Origin: Methanobacterium sp. SMA-27
GTDB taxonomy: Archaea; Methanobacteriota; Methanobacteria; Methanobacteriales; Methanobacteriaceae
Direction: 5' to 3'
Length of the DNA: 64,000 nt
Assembly: GCF_000744455.1 (NCBI RefSeq)
Contig: NZ_JQLY01000001.1
Location: 1,488,001-1,552,000 of the forward strand
Shown here: one piece after another, positions 37,566-47,722 of the stretch
Layout of the letters: each line of letters begins with the position of its first letter
How positions within the stretch are numbered: the first letter of the stretch is position 1
Notes under the pieces: generated by a model
Seen by the model: the letters and a program-made list of their open reading frames with translations, nothing else
Told to the model about the DNA's origin: nothing
The model's database searches: none
Position numbers and translations under genes: made by a program

Positions 37566-39746
37566 TTAGATGAATATCTTCGATCCTCCGTTGTCGTAGA
37601 TTGAAGATCCTTCCGAAGTCAAATTTTCTACACTATAATACTTCAGTGTAGTATAACCAATAGCAGGAATTCCAAATTCTCCCGTCAACAGATTGTAAGT
37701 TCCTAAAAACATGTAAGATCCATTATTAGGAGAATAAAAACCAGATTTAGCTTGAGCATAGGGAATTAAGCTGTTTAACAAGAGAAATCTGTAAGAGTCT
37801 GCGTGAACATTATCATTAACTCTATACTCTGTGATCCACTCTGCTCCTACAACCTCAATATTGTTAAATTTAGGACCGTCCATTGAACTGTGCAGCACCA
37901 TTGATGTAGGTTTATCATTTAACAGTTCATAGACAACTCCACTGTTAAACATCAGAGAGATTGCTAAGAATAATGCCATTAACTTGAATGATGTTTCCAT
38001 AACTGATTTTGGGTTCCATTTGTATTTAAACAACTTGTTTATAAAATCTGAAAGTCTGATCCATCCAACAACAAAGAAAACAGACAAAAATATTAGTGCA
38101 ATCTGGTAAAATCTCTCAGGATTAAGGGCTCCTGCAAGGAAAGGAACTACTAGTACTAAAATTAAAAGTACAAAGCTCATAACAGAAAATAAACTGTAAT
38201 TTTCATTAAACTTCTGTCCTGTACGTCTTAAGATCAATGCTAAAATTCCAATTGCAATGAAAAACTCTATTAACAGGTGGAAAACCAATGCTATTGTTCT
38301 CAAAAATGATTTTTCACTGGTCACTATTCCAACAGCTGCTAAAGCTTTCGGATTAAACAGGAACTGTAAACCAATGGTTATTAGATTATTTATGGTTGTT
38401 ATGGTCAAGTGGAACAGTACTGAACTTGAAACTAGGAAGTAGTAACTGGCTGTGATACTGAAGAGAAGTATTATCTGCATCACATATCGCATTTTAATGT
38501 TATCTTTAGATTCTCCCTTAATAAAGAAGAAGCTTAGAATGGGCCATCGACCCAACCGAGGATATTTATTTGATAAGTTCATGTTTCTGATTAAAACAAT
38601 TAAATATGCAGTTAAAACCATGAATATGTAGATGTAATCCATTGAATAGTGCGATACAAGCAGGGCAGGGATGAAAAATAAAGTAAATATGAGTATGTTC
38701 CTATCTGATAGTTTATCTTCTATCGTAAGCATTATTATTAAAATGAAGAATAATTCCCCTATTTCCTGTCTTGCAAGGTAGGGCATTTCTAAAAAGAACA
38801 TGAAAATTGATACAAATAAAAAACATGCAAAAAATGCTATTTTTGTATTGGTTTGATTTTTAAATATGGAATACAAACCAAGGGGCACAAATGCGAATAA
38901 AAATGGATATATAACCTTAAAAATACTTACAACACTCAAACCAGATATCTTTGAAAAGATTGGTACTATTATTACCAGACTTAGCATGGCATTTAGAAGG
39001 TCAGGTATTGATGAATTCCAGTAAGAACTATTTACTACCAAATTTGAGAAATAATATTCCAAATTAATATCCCATCCAGTGAGGTAAGATGATATTAGGG
39101 AAGTGGAAAATAGTAATGTTATGGACATTGAAAATATGGCCATTGGATAAAGTTTTTCGGGTATAAATTTGTTATATGCCACAAGTAATGGTATGAAGGC
39201 TATTATAAAGAACATTAAAATTAAAATTATGTTACTATTGTAAACATTCATTGCATAGGTTCCAAATATTGATAAAAATGGAATTAAAAGCAGGGTTAGG
39301 AGGGGTACTGAAATTCCTTCAAAATTCAATTTTTCGGGTCTGTTAAATATATTGTCACGTCTGTAACTTAAAACACAAAGGAATGCTGTGAAAAGGGTGA
39401 ATGTGATTAGCAAGGGAAATGTTGATATTGGCTTATCTATACCTAAAAATGGATATACCAAATCTACGAGCATTCCAAAAAACATTATTGTTGTTATGCT
39501 TAATCCGAATGAGTAAAGAATAGTTTTAATGTTACCAATTTCGTGAATTCTAAGTATTCTAAGTATCAGTATTCCGTTTAAAAAGAACATCACGATAAAT
39601 GTAGTAAACACCCTTAGAAAGGGTATATCTATCTCACGATAGTTTAAAATAGTTGTAATCCATGTAAGTGCTTGGAAAATTATTATTATTATAATGAGAT
39701 GTTTAATATTCCAATCATTCATTTTAAGTGGGTTTAACATTTTCAT
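37566..39746 (-). CDS. DUF2206 multispanning membrane protein
   Basis: A 726-residue protein with roughly 14 or more membrane segments over the first 600 residues and an extracytoplasmic C-terminal part (residues 610-726, GAEWITEYRVNDNVHADSYRFLL). This matches the archaeal DUF2206 family, whose members sit in glycan clusters and resemble GT-C glycosyltransferases or polymerases in layout. It is the last gene of the four-gene minus-strand unit, 20 nt after the GT4 gene. A role as polymerase, ligase or lipid-sugar-dependent transferase is inferred from context only. Confidence 0.82.
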   Translation of the reverse strand: MKMLNPLKMNDWNIKHLIIIIIIFQALTWITTILNYREIDIPFLRVFTTFIVMFFLNGILILRILRIHEIGNIKTILYSFGLSITTIMFFGMLVDLVYPFLGIDKPISTFPLLITFTLFTAFLCVLSYRRDNIFNRPEKLNFEGISVPLLTLLLIPFLSIFGTYAMNVYNSNIILILMFFIIAFIPLLVAYNKFIPEKLYPMAIFSMSITLLFSTSLISSYLTGWDINLEYYFSNLVVNSSYWNSSIPDLLNAMLSLVIIVPIFSKISGLSVVSIFKVIYPFLFAFVPLGLYSIFKNQTNTKIAFFACFLFVSIFMFFLEMPYLARQEIGELFFILIIMLTIEDKLSDRNILIFTLFFIPALLVSHYSMDYIYIFMVLTAYLIVLIRNMNLSNKYPRLGRWPILSFFFIKGESKDNIKMRYVMQIILLFSITASYYFLVSSSVLFHLTITTINNLITIGLQFLFNPKALAAVGIVTSEKSFLRTIALVFHLLIEFFIAIGILALILRRTGQKFNENYSLFSVMSFVLLILVLVVPFLAGALNPERFYQIALIFLSVFFVVGWIRLSDFINKLFKYKWNPKSVMETSFKLMALFLAISLMFNSGVVYELLNDKPTSMVLHSSMDGPKFNNIEVVGAEWITEYRVNDNVHADSYRFLLLNSLIPYAQAKSGFYSPNNGSYMFLGTYNLLTGEFGIPAIGYTTLKYYSVENLTSEGSSIYDNGGSKIFI

Positions 39747-39766
39747 AATAATTACCGTAAAAATTT

Positions 39767-40945
39767 TTATCTATGTTCTTTATAAATTTTTAAATGTTGT
39801 TGGGCAATGTTAGTAGGACTTAATTCATTAACAGCAAATTTTCTAGAATTTAGAGACATTTCTGTTACATTATTTGGATTTAATAACATATAATTTATAG
39901 CATTTCTCCAACTTTCAACATCATCATCACACATAATGCCCCTTGACTCATCTATGTAATCTGAAAATCCCTGACTTTTAGAACATATAACAGGTTTTCC
40001 AGATGCAAGTGCCTTTGTAAGCACTCCGCTTGTTGACTGGTTGATCAGGTAATGGAGTCCAAATATTTTTCTGAGTTTGAATACTGGTTGATTGTTTAAC
40101 CATGAGCTAGTTAATCTGGGTATTAGAATTATTTTAGCCCTGTTAATCTGTTTAATAAATTCTTCTTCCGTTACAAATCCTAAAAATTCCACCTTATCAT
40201 TAAGACCTTCCTTTTTCACCAGTTTTTTGAGATATTCTCCATAGTTTTCATCTAAAATTTTTCCCATGAAAATTAGCTTAAAATCCTGATTAATTTTACT
40301 TACAGCATTAATAAGTATGTCATGACCTTTAAAAGGTGAAATGTAACCTGGAGCTAAAAATCTTATTTCTTCAGTTTCATTTACCGGATCGTAAACAGTG
40401 TTTACTCCTGGAATACTGTAGGCAGGGTGCAAAACACGTCTGAGTGTGTTGCTGTTAAGGTAGTATCTGCTTTTATATTCGTTCATAGCAGAATTACTGT
40501 GGAATATTAGCCTGTTTGAAATGCTATGAAATCCTTTGTCAACAACATCGTGCGGATAAAATGGATATTTAGGTAAATTTATTCCAAAAGAAATGCATTT
40601 ACTGCATTTAATATTAAATAGATCGAAATTCCTTGCATCATGTACAGTTGTAACCACATTCATATTTTTAAGTAGCTTTTTTCTGTGTTTGTTTATGATA
40701 TGGAGCTGATATTCATGTAATGGGGAGCATGCCAGTTGGAAATGGGTTAGATCATAGTCATCTACTTCATAATTTTCTGGTTCAACGTAGTTCATGCCCA
40801 TATTTAGCAATACTGAATTTTGTGAATTTTCAGGTGCCACTACTGTTATATCTTCGCCTAATCTTATCAATTCGATTGATAAAGTTTCTGAATAGTTGCT
40901 TATACCCGTACGGGCATCCATTGGAGCTACAATTGCAATTTTCAT
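39767..40945 (-). CDS. GT4 family glycosyltransferase
   Basis: A 392-residue GT-B enzyme. N-terminal IAIVAPMDARTGISNYSETLSIELIRLG is the usual acceptor-domain start. RFLAPGYISPFKGHDILINAVSKI opens the nucleotide-sugar domain, and GVLTKALASGKPVICS takes the place of the common E-x7-E motif (only one Glu is evident, in the following YIDES region), so the donor-site residues depart from the norm. It lies in the unit GT4 - membrane protein - GT4 - DUF2206 with gaps of 20-60 nt. It is probably cytoplasmic and adds a sugar to the glycan made by that unit. Confidence 0.88.
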   Translation of the reverse strand: MKIAIVAPMDARTGISNYSETLSIELIRLGEDITVVAPENSQNSVLLNMGMNYVEPENYEVDDYDLTHFQLACSPLHEYQLHIINKHRKKLLKNMNVVTTVHDARNFDLFNIKCSKCISFGINLPKYPFYPHDVVDKGFHSISNRLIFHSNSAMNEYKSRYYLNSNTLRRVLHPAYSIPGVNTVYDPVNETEEIRFLAPGYISPFKGHDILINAVSKINQDFKLIFMGKILDENYGEYLKKLVKKEGLNDKVEFLGFVTEEEFIKQINRAKIILIPRLTSSWLNNQPVFKLRKIFGLHYLINQSTSGVLTKALASGKPVICSKSQGFSDYIDESRGIMCDDDVESWRNAINYMLLNPNNVTEMSLNSRKFAVNELSPTNIAQQHLKIYKEHR

Positions 40946-41004
40946 TTTTTTATTGTTTCCATTTTAGTTATTGTTTTAAAAGCTGAAAAATCTACAAGTA
41001 TATT

Positions 41005-42579
41005 TTAAATCTTGAAAACCATGTAGTTCTGATTCTGGTACAGTAACTGGGTGTTTGGGAGTAATGATGTTATGTTGTAGTAATTGTTATAGAATATGAA
41101 AGTTCCATGGCTGATGATCTTTTGACTGGAATTTGAGGTGAAATTAAGTCTTTTATCGAATATAAAGTAACCGATGTCCTTCTGTTTAAGTTCATCCGAT
41201 CCAAATCCCCATTCTATCACATGTTCTGAGGACTGTACACCTGCAATGGGTTGGTTAGCTGTTGCTTGGATGAAAATGTTAGTCACATAGTTATTTGATA
41301 CAACTGCTGATTTTTTATCCCCATTTTCTTTAAACCAGTTTGTAAGCTCTATATCCGAATTGGTTGGTGGTATCAACTGGGGAATTACAAGATAACTTTC
41401 TGAGTAGGGCTGTGCATTGTACTTGGGAAGTGTGTTGAATTGGGGATCTGATACTGTTGTAATTGCAAATAGGGATGAAATAATAAATACGGCAATTAAA
41501 AATAGGGATCTGATCCTCTTAGATTTGAATTCTGTTTTTTTGTATTCAATATAAAGGTAGCTCAATCCCATTCCCCCTAAAATTGATAGTGGCAGGAGGA
41601 GATGTACAAGCATTCTTATGGTGTACACATTTACACCGAACCAGTAAGATTTGCTCAAGAAAAATATCACCAATATCCATACGATAATAAAAATATCCCT
41701 TGTTTCGCGTCTTTTAAATGCAATAACTGCTCCTGCTATTGCAAATATCATTACTATGCCCAAGTAGACCAGGTATTTGGCATCACTGATTGGATCACTG
41801 ATTGGGAGTGTTGATGTGTAACCTGTTACTGCTGAAATTCCATAGGTGTATATTTTTGATACGAAGCCCGGTGCTACTATAAGAGCTGCAACAGATAATA
41901 TTAGTCCAACGATAATGGGTAATGAAAGGAACAGGGAATAAATTATGAGGAAATGTTTTTTTCGTTCTATAATTGCAACCACGATGGTTATGGCAGTTAT
42001 AGTTAAAAATAATATTAGTGTGGTTGCTTGATGAGTTAAAATTATCAGGAGAAATATGAAACTGGAAATTATTGCATATTTATATTTTTTTGAAATTGTT
42101 GATTTGTAGTAGAAGTAGATTGCTAGTGGAACAAATATCAATGCAAGTGTTTCAGGTAGGGGGGATACAAACCTGCTGAATAAATAACTTGAAAGTATTA
42201 AAAATCCTGCTGAAATTCCTGCAATGTTCCCATAATATTTTTTTGCAACATATGAAACCGATGAAACCGCTAAAAAAGCTAGTACAGGCTGTAAAAATCG
42301 TGCCACACTAAAATAATCTACCCTGAATATGATGTCCAGAACCATTAAAAGCAGGCTGAAAAGTGGAGGATAAACTATTGGAGTTCCGGCTGGTGGATTG
42401 GTAGTTGGATCAATGAATGTGATTCCATATTGACTGTAAACTTGGGCAATATGTATATGGGTATAAATATCCAGTGTTAATGGCCATTGATATGACAGTG
42501 TTGGAATTAGGGCAATGAAAAATGCTACTATTCCCGGGATGATCCAGAGCAAATTTGTTATTTGTTTATTTTGAAACAT
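41005..42579 (-). CDS. GT39-like multispanning membrane glycosyltransferase candidate
   Basis: A 524-residue protein with about 10-12 membrane segments and a C-terminal soluble domain (residues 400-524, including LTNWFKENGDKKSAVVSNNYV). An early extracytoplasmic loop holds THIHIAQVYSQYG with Asp/His residues, the position of the catalytic loop in GT-C enzymes that use lipid-linked sugars. The pattern resembles PMT_2/GT39 and archaeal DUF6541-type proteins; I cannot choose between them. It is encoded in the minus-strand glycan unit, so it probably transfers a polyprenyl-phosphate sugar on the outer face (inference). No ribosome binding site precedes the ATG. Confidence 0.7.
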   Translation of the reverse strand: MFQNKQITNLLWIIPGIVAFFIALIPTLSYQWPLTLDIYTHIHIAQVYSQYGITFIDPTTNPPAGTPIVYPPLFSLLLMVLDIIFRVDYFSVARFLQPVLAFLAVSSVSYVAKKYYGNIAGISAGFLILSSYLFSRFVSPLPETLALIFVPLAIYFYYKSTISKKYKYAIISSFIFLLIILTHQATTLILFLTITAITIVVAIIERKKHFLIIYSLFLSLPIIVGLILSVAALIVAPGFVSKIYTYGISAVTGYTSTLPISDPISDAKYLVYLGIVMIFAIAGAVIAFKRRETRDIFIIVWILVIFFLSKSYWFGVNVYTIRMLVHLLLPLSILGGMGLSYLYIEYKKTEFKSKRIRSLFLIAVFIISSLFAITTVSDPQFNTLPKYNAQPYSESYLVIPQLIPPTNSDIELTNWFKENGDKKSAVVSNNYVTNIFIQATANQPIAGVQSSEHVIEWGFGSDELKQKDIGYFIFDKRLNFTSNSSQKIISHGTFIFYNNYYNITSLLPNTQLLYQNQNYMVFKI

Positions 42580-42637
42580 TTTTTTTTTTTTACATCTAAA
42601 AATTTAGACATATGTCACAATTTTGGTTAAATTCAGT

Positions 42638-43756
42638 TTAACCTATTTCTATAACCTCCTTATACAATCTTTCATAATCCTTAGAAACCTTGTCCCATGT
42701 TCTTATTTTTTCAGATAAAGGCCCAACAGCAACATCATCCTGATATATTCTCATTATTAAATCTGCTACCTCTTGGGGTTCGGGAGGAAAGTTAACAGTG
42801 TAACATCCGTTTTCATTTGAAAATTCTTTTAAAGCTGTTCTGTTGGTTACTATACATGGCGTACCCAGTGCCAGTGCTTCTGCAACAGCAATACCATATG
42901 CTTCTGATTTAGATAGCAATATGTAGATATCTGATTCTTTTATTTGATCTATTAATTTTTCACGGGACATGAAAGATTTCCATTCCACATAATTTTCAAT
43001 CTTAAGATCTCTGCACATCTTTTTTAGTTTCTGTTTTTCAGGACCTTCACCCACCAGGGTCAATACAACATTAGTCACACCATTATCATTTACTAAACTG
43101 TTTAAGCTATTTAATATAAAATCTACACCTTTTCGATCGATTAAATGTCCTGAATACATAAGTTTTATCGTCTTATCCCTGATTTTTTTAGATGTGTCTA
43201 TCATGTCAACGCCGTGAGGTATCAGCACGATTTTGTCTGGATCCACACCTATATCTTGAATATTGTTCGATTCAAATTCTGAACAAGATGTAATATTAAC
43301 AGTTTTAGGGAAAACACTTCGAGCAATGAAGTTGTAAAGATTCCACAGGTATTTACCTGCAAATCTACCCCTAATAACGTCTAAATGGGGGGAAAATATT
43401 ATTGGTAATTCAGGTTCGATTCTTTTGATAGTATGAATTGTTTCAATGGGAAGCAGATGATGATATCCATGTACATGCACTATATCTGGATTTAATTCTT
43501 TAAGATGTTTTTTTAGATAATTGTAGATCTCCAGGTTGAGGCCGTAGAAATATTTAGTATTATCAAATGGAGAAGAAACCCTGATAATCTTGAAATCCTC
43601 ATAAATTTCTTCATTAACTAATTTAGAAGGGTTTGGTTGGAGCACTGTAACTTCGTTTCCCTTGGAAAGGTGTTTGGCAGTCTCCATAACTGTTTTACTT
43701 ATCCCTCCAGGAGATGTTGTTTCCATATAATTGATAATTAGTATCCTCATTTTCAC
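42638..43756 (-). CDS. GT4 family glycosyltransferase
   Basis: A 372-residue GT-B enzyme and the first gene of the minus-strand glycan unit. N-terminal ILIINYMETTSPGGISKTVMETAKHL carries the Gly-rich acceptor loop, VHVHGYHHLL follows, MYSGHLIDRKGVDFILNSL starts the donor domain, and ESDIYILLSKSEAYGIAVAEALALGTPCIVT holds the E-x7-E motif. All usual features are intact. Start: GTG at 43756, 6 nt after AGAGG; the ATG two codons later is also possible. Confidence 0.92.
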   Translation of the reverse strand: MKMRILIINYMETTSPGGISKTVMETAKHLSKGNEVTVLQPNPSKLVNEEIYEDFKIIRVSSPFDNTKYFYGLNLEIYNYLKKHLKELNPDIVHVHGYHHLLPIETIHTIKRIEPELPIIFSPHLDVIRGRFAGKYLWNLYNFIARSVFPKTVNITSCSEFESNNIQDIGVDPDKIVLIPHGVDMIDTSKKIRDKTIKLMYSGHLIDRKGVDFILNSLNSLVNDNGVTNVVLTLVGEGPEKQKLKKMCRDLKIENYVEWKSFMSREKLIDQIKESDIYILLSKSEAYGIAVAEALALGTPCIVTNRTALKEFSNENGCYTVNFPPEPQEVADLIMRIYQDDVAVGPLSEKIRTWDKVSKDYERLYKEVIEIG

Positions 43757-44171
43757 ATTAAACCTCTATTTATAGTTTATTCTCCCCATAATTATGAAAT
43801 AAGTTCCCAAATAGTTCAATAATTTATTTTCAAGATTTAAACTCTTATCTAGGATTTAATAGTTTTAAGATATTTTTTATATGTTAATAATTGTTAATAA
43901 ATGTTCTCTAATTCATTTTTAAATCCTAGAAAATGGTATACAGCATATTAATTAAGAATGAAACCATAATGATATAATTAATTATGAACCGTTTCTGGTT
44001 TGATATTTTATTTAATGGAATTTATCTTAAATTCCTTACTTTATCTTAAACTCCCTACTTGACGATCTGCTCCGAAGAAATTTAGAAAAAAGTATAATTA
44101 AAGAAGTTCAGAATAATGATAGAGTTAGAATTATCTTTTAAAGTCTTAAACATCTGAAACAGGTTTGTGTA
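43757..44171. promoter_or_regulatory. Divergent region with a 12-bp perfect inverted repeat
   Basis: This 415-base region separates the minus-strand glycan unit from the flippase gene. TCTAGGATTTAA at 43848-43859 and TTAAATCCTAGA at 43919-43930 form a perfect 12-bp inverted repeat with 59 bases between the arms. It could be a pair of operator sites controlling both directions, or a remnant. AAAGTATAATTAAAG near 44090 is a possible TATA box for the flippase. Confidence 0.4.
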
Positions 44172-45605
44172 ATGAATACAATTCAAAAGATCAGTAAAAA
44201 TATTGGTTTGATAGTTATATCTCAGATCTTGACCTACGTGCTTGCTTTTTTCACTGTAATATATACTGCACGTTACTTGGGGGCAGATGGTTTTGGTATA
44301 ATATCACTTGCACTGTCCATAGGGGCAATATTTGGAGTTTTTGTGGATATGGGCATCAGCACATTGATGGTGAGGGAACTTGCTCGTGATAAATCATTAT
44401 CAAACAAATACATTTCCAACAGTATTTTGATGAAAATACTCCTATCCTTCATAACATTCTGCCTTGTTGTACTTACAGTAAAGATAATCGGATACAATCA
44501 GATAGAAAGTATTGTAATATATGTAATTACAATTTCAGTGATATTAACTTCATTTTTTGGGCTTTTAAATTCTCTTTTCCAAGCCAACGAAAAAATGGAA
44601 TATCTGGCTATGGCCAACATCATTAACAGTGCAGTGCTTTTATTATTTACAATAATAGGAATCTTCTATGGACTGAGCATCATATATTTCGCCGGGATTT
44701 ATGTTTTTACGAGCACAATAGTTCTTATTTATTGTTTAATAGTTTATCTGCTTAAATTTTCTAATATTAAATTCGAATTTGACCTGAGTTTTTGGAAGCC
44801 CACATTAAAGGAATCCTGGTCCTTTGGAATAATATTTTTAAGCGGTATGCTTTACACCTACATTGATTCAATAATGTTGTCGATCCTTAAAACTACAGAA
44901 GCTGTAGGATGGTACAGTGCAGCTTACAGACTAATGTACATAGCATTACTACTTCCCAATGCCATAAACATCGTTATTTTCCCGGTTATGTCAAGAATGT
45001 ACAGCAACTCCTCGAAAAATTCGTTGAATCTTCTTAATGAAAGATACTTCAAATACATGATCATTGTAGGCATTCCACTTGGATTTGGAACGACTCTTCT
45101 GGCAAAACAAGTCATTTTACTTCTCTACGGAAATGTATACATCCCATCAATTATTTCACTGCAGATTTTGGTATGGGCAATTGTACTCACATTTGCAGGA
45201 GCATCCTACACACAATTGTTACAATCAACCAACAAACAATTAATCATCACTAAAATATCTATAGCTTGCCTTATAATTAATATAATCCTTAACCTGATAT
45301 TAATTCCGCCATACAGCTATATTGGAGCAAGCTTTGCCACATTCATTACAGAGGCGGTTCTTGTTGGTTACATAATATTTATCACCTACAAATTGGGTTA
45401 CGGCATCTCATACAAAATTGTCTTAAAAGATTTGATAAAGGTCTTATTTGCAACTTCAATCATGAGCATCTTTATCTGGTATTTTAACAGCCTTAATTTC
45501 TTTTTAGTGCTGATTGTAGCAATAATTATCTATTTCATTACACTTTATATTGTAAGAGGTATTGATGACGTTGATATAGAAATATTGAAGGAAATTCGAG
45601 GTTAA
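44172..45605 (+). CDS. Wzx-type oligosaccharide flippase
   Basis: A 477-residue membrane protein with 12-14 hydrophobic segments. The N-terminal pattern [33 protein letters not shown] is characteristic of the RfbX/Wzx branch of the MATE/MOP exporter superfamily, which turns lipid-linked oligosaccharides across the membrane. It is transcribed away from the glycan unit at 37566-43756 and is the natural exporter for its product. The ATG is preceded by a weak AGG. Confidence 0.92.
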   Translation: MNTIQKISKNIGLIVISQILTYVLAFFTVIYTARYLGADGFGIISLALSIGAIFGVFVDMGISTLMVRELARDKSLSNKYISNSILMKILLSFITFCLVVLTVKIIGYNQIESIVIYVITISVILTSFFGLLNSLFQANEKMEYLAMANIINSAVLLLFTIIGIFYGLSIIYFAGIYVFTSTIVLIYCLIVYLLKFSNIKFEFDLSFWKPTLKESWSFGIIFLSGMLYTYIDSIMLSILKTTEAVGWYSAAYRLMYIALLLPNAINIVIFPVMSRMYSNSSKNSLNLLNERYFKYMIIVGIPLGFGTTLLAKQVILLLYGNVYIPSIISLQILVWAIVLTFAGASYTQLLQSTNKQLIITKISIACLIINIILNLILIPPYSYIGASFATFITEAVLVGYIIFITYKLGYGISYKIVLKDLIKVLFATSIMSIFIWYFNSLNFFLVLIVAIIIYFITLYIVRGIDDVDIEILKEIRG

Positions 45606-45718
45606 AACATAAATAAAAACTTAAAATAATAATAAAAAATATATAAAATCATTTTATAGATAAAATCAGAATAATATTTTTAATAAAGAAAATAAACGTT
45701 AATGGGGTTAAATAAATT

Positions 45719-46633
45719 ATGGATATAATCTTCTATCTTAATTGGTTAATTGTTTTGGTTGCAATTATCCTGATTTTCCTGTTTAAACCTTTAAAGTTAA
45801 AGAAAACAGTATATCCCATCTTCTTTATATTTCTTTTGGTAACATTTTTTTGCTACATCTATTCATTCATAGGTGCAAAGATCTTAATTATTAATTTGTT
45901 AGGAGCTCTGTGGACATTTACAGCATTTGGATTGGTATTAATCCATTCCTCATTACACCTTGGAAAAAAAAAGACCATCATCTTCTTCATAATCGCATTG
46001 ACATTCGGATTAGTTTCAGAATTGATGTCTGTTAAGTATGGTTACTTAGGACGTTACTACTACAATCCAGAATTAACACCATTTTTCTTTGGACTTGTGC
46101 CTGTAATGTCTGTTATTTCATGGGCCACCATTATTTACATTGCATTCGCAGTTTCGAACCTGATCCTGAAGGTATCTGGAATTCAAAAACCTGATATAAA
46201 AGGGAATAAACTGCACTGTTTGGTGTTATTAATCTTACTTTCATCAATAAGTGGTTTTGTAGCTGTAAACCTTGATATGCTCCTTGATCCAGTTGTGGTA
46301 GCCAACCACGGGTGGTTCTGGATTGATGGTGGGCCCTATTTTGGAATACCCATAAGTAATTTTGTAGGGTGGTTTGTTGTAACATTTACAGCCACCTTTG
46401 TGTACCGGCTTTATGAATCATTTAAATCAAAAAAAGATGGTTCACTAACCAAAAGTTCATTGTTCACAACCTTAAGCATCATAGTATTATATGTCATGTA
46501 TTTCTTAATTTATGGAATATCAGCTTTCCAAATGGGAAATCAGGAATATATATTAATTGGTGCTGCCACTACGGGGCCGTTTATATTAATAATGCTTTTA
46601 TTCACCCTAATAGATTTCTCAGGCAAAAGGTAA
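45719..46633 (+). CDS. CruF-like (DUF422) membrane protein, copy 1
   Basis: A 304-residue protein with about 7-8 membrane segments. It carries the conserved core NLDMLLDPVVVANHGWFWIDG followed by GPYFGIPISNFVGWF, diagnostic of the CruF/DUF422 family. Known members hydrate carotenoid ends, such as bisanhydrobacterioruberin hydratase of haloarchaea. Methanobacteriales are not known for carotenoids and no crtB, crtI or lycopene elongase-type partner other than the UbiA gene is visible, so the substrate is probably another isoprenoid (inference). ATG follows TGGGG. Two paralogues are at 46799 and 52025. Confidence 0.85.
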   Translation: MDIIFYLNWLIVLVAIILIFLFKPLKLKKTVYPIFFIFLLVTFFCYIYSFIGAKILIINLLGALWTFTAFGLVLIHSSLHLGKKKTIIFFIIALTFGLVSELMSVKYGYLGRYYYNPELTPFFFGLVPVMSVISWATIIYIAFAVSNLILKVSGIQKPDIKGNKLHCLVLLILLSSISGFVAVNLDMLLDPVVVANHGWFWIDGGPYFGIPISNFVGWFVVTFTATFVYRLYESFKSKKDGSLTKSSLFTTLSIIVLYVMYFLIYGISAFQMGNQEYILIGAATTGPFILIMLLFTLIDFSGKR

Positions 46634-46647
46634 ATAGGAATTATATC

Positions 46648-46761
46648 ATGTCAAATGGAAAGTTGGTCAGATTTAATAAAAATTGTGAGACTGTTAAGAG
46701 AAAAATAGATTCAAACATGTGTTTAGAAGATGATAAATTAGATTTAAGATTGGATTCATAA
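46648..46761 (+). CDS. Possible 37-residue small protein
   Basis: ATG at 46648 with TAGGA 8 nt upstream opens MSNGKLVRFNKNCETVKRKI, 37 codons in all, ending DLRLDS. It fills the gap between two CruF-like genes and its stop is 37 nt before the next start. The product is hydrophilic. I know no homologue; the good ribosome binding site is the only positive evidence. Confidence 0.35.
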   Translation: MSNGKLVRFNKNCETVKRKIDSNMCLEDDKLDLRLDS

Positions 46762-46798
46762 ATTATTGAATAAAAATAATCGAAGGGGAGTTAAAAAA

Positions 46799-47722
46799 AT
46801 GGAGATAATCTTCTATATTAAACTGTTGGTGGTTTTATCGGCAGTAGCCCTGATATTGATAATAAAACCTTTACAGCTTAAGAAAACAGTATATCCAATC
46901 TACTTTGGGTTTTTGATAATTACATTTCTCAGTTACATTTACTCATTAATGGGTACAAATAATTTGGTTATTGATTTTATAGGATCTTTATGGATCTTTA
47001 CAGGTTTGGCCCTGGTTGTTATTCATTCATCTATACTATTGGGAAAAACCAAAACTGCCCTGTTTTTCAGTATCGCTTTGATATTTGGATTAGTTTCTGA
47101 AGTGTTAGGAGTTAAATTTGGATGGATATACGGACATTATTACTACAATCCAATTTTAACCCCTGCATTCTTTGGATTGGTACCTGTTGTTAATGTAATT
47201 TCCTGGGCTTTCATAATCTATATTTCTTACATTTTTGCAGATATTATATTGGAATTTAATAATAAGAAATTCTATCTAAAAAATAAGGGCCGTCCATTTG
47301 TCTTTCTTTTAATAATTCTTCTTTCCATGATAAGTGGAATGGTAGCAACAAATATGGACATGTTAATAGATCCAGTTGTGGTAGCCAATCACGCATGGTT
47401 CTGGATTGATAGCGGACCCTACTTTGGAATACCCATAAGTAATTTTGTAGGATGGTTTTTAGTAGTGTTCTCTGTCACTTTTCTATTCAGGGTAGTAGAA
47501 TTTATCATAGACAAAAAAGATCATATAGTTACTGATAATTCATTTCTAACGGCTACCATTATAAGTATGTACACCATGTTCCTTTTAATATATGGGTATA
47601 CAGCCCTTTTAATTGGACATCCGGAATATCTGTTAATTGGAACGACTGCAATGGGGCCATTTATATTGATAACAATTTTAATAACATACATCAAACATAC
47701 AAGAGTGGGGAAAAATGAGTGA
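46799..47722 (+). CDS. CruF-like (DUF422) membrane protein, copy 2
   Basis: About 307 residues, the same layout as copy 1 and clearly its tandem duplicate (YYNPxLTPxFFGLVPV, NMDMLIDPVVVANHAWFWID, GPYFGIPISNFVGWF). A longer frame opens at TTG 46766, but the ATG at 46799 follows GGGGAG by 8 nt and aligns with the first residues of copy 1 (MxIIFYxxxLxV). Its end overlaps the start of the UbiA gene by 8 bases, so the two are translationally linked. Confidence 0.85.
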   Translation: MEIIFYIKLLVVLSAVALILIIKPLQLKKTVYPIYFGFLIITFLSYIYSLMGTNNLVIDFIGSLWIFTGLALVVIHSSILLGKTKTALFFSIALIFGLVSEVLGVKFGWIYGHYYYNPILTPAFFGLVPVVNVISWAFIIYISYIFADIILEFNNKKFYLKNKGRPFVFLLIILLSMISGMVATNMDMLIDPVVVANHAWFWIDSGPYFGIPISNFVGWFLVVFSVTFLFRVVEFIIDKKDHIVTDNSFLTATIISMYTMFLLIYGYTALLIGHPEYLLIGTTAMGPFILITILITYIKHTRVGKNE

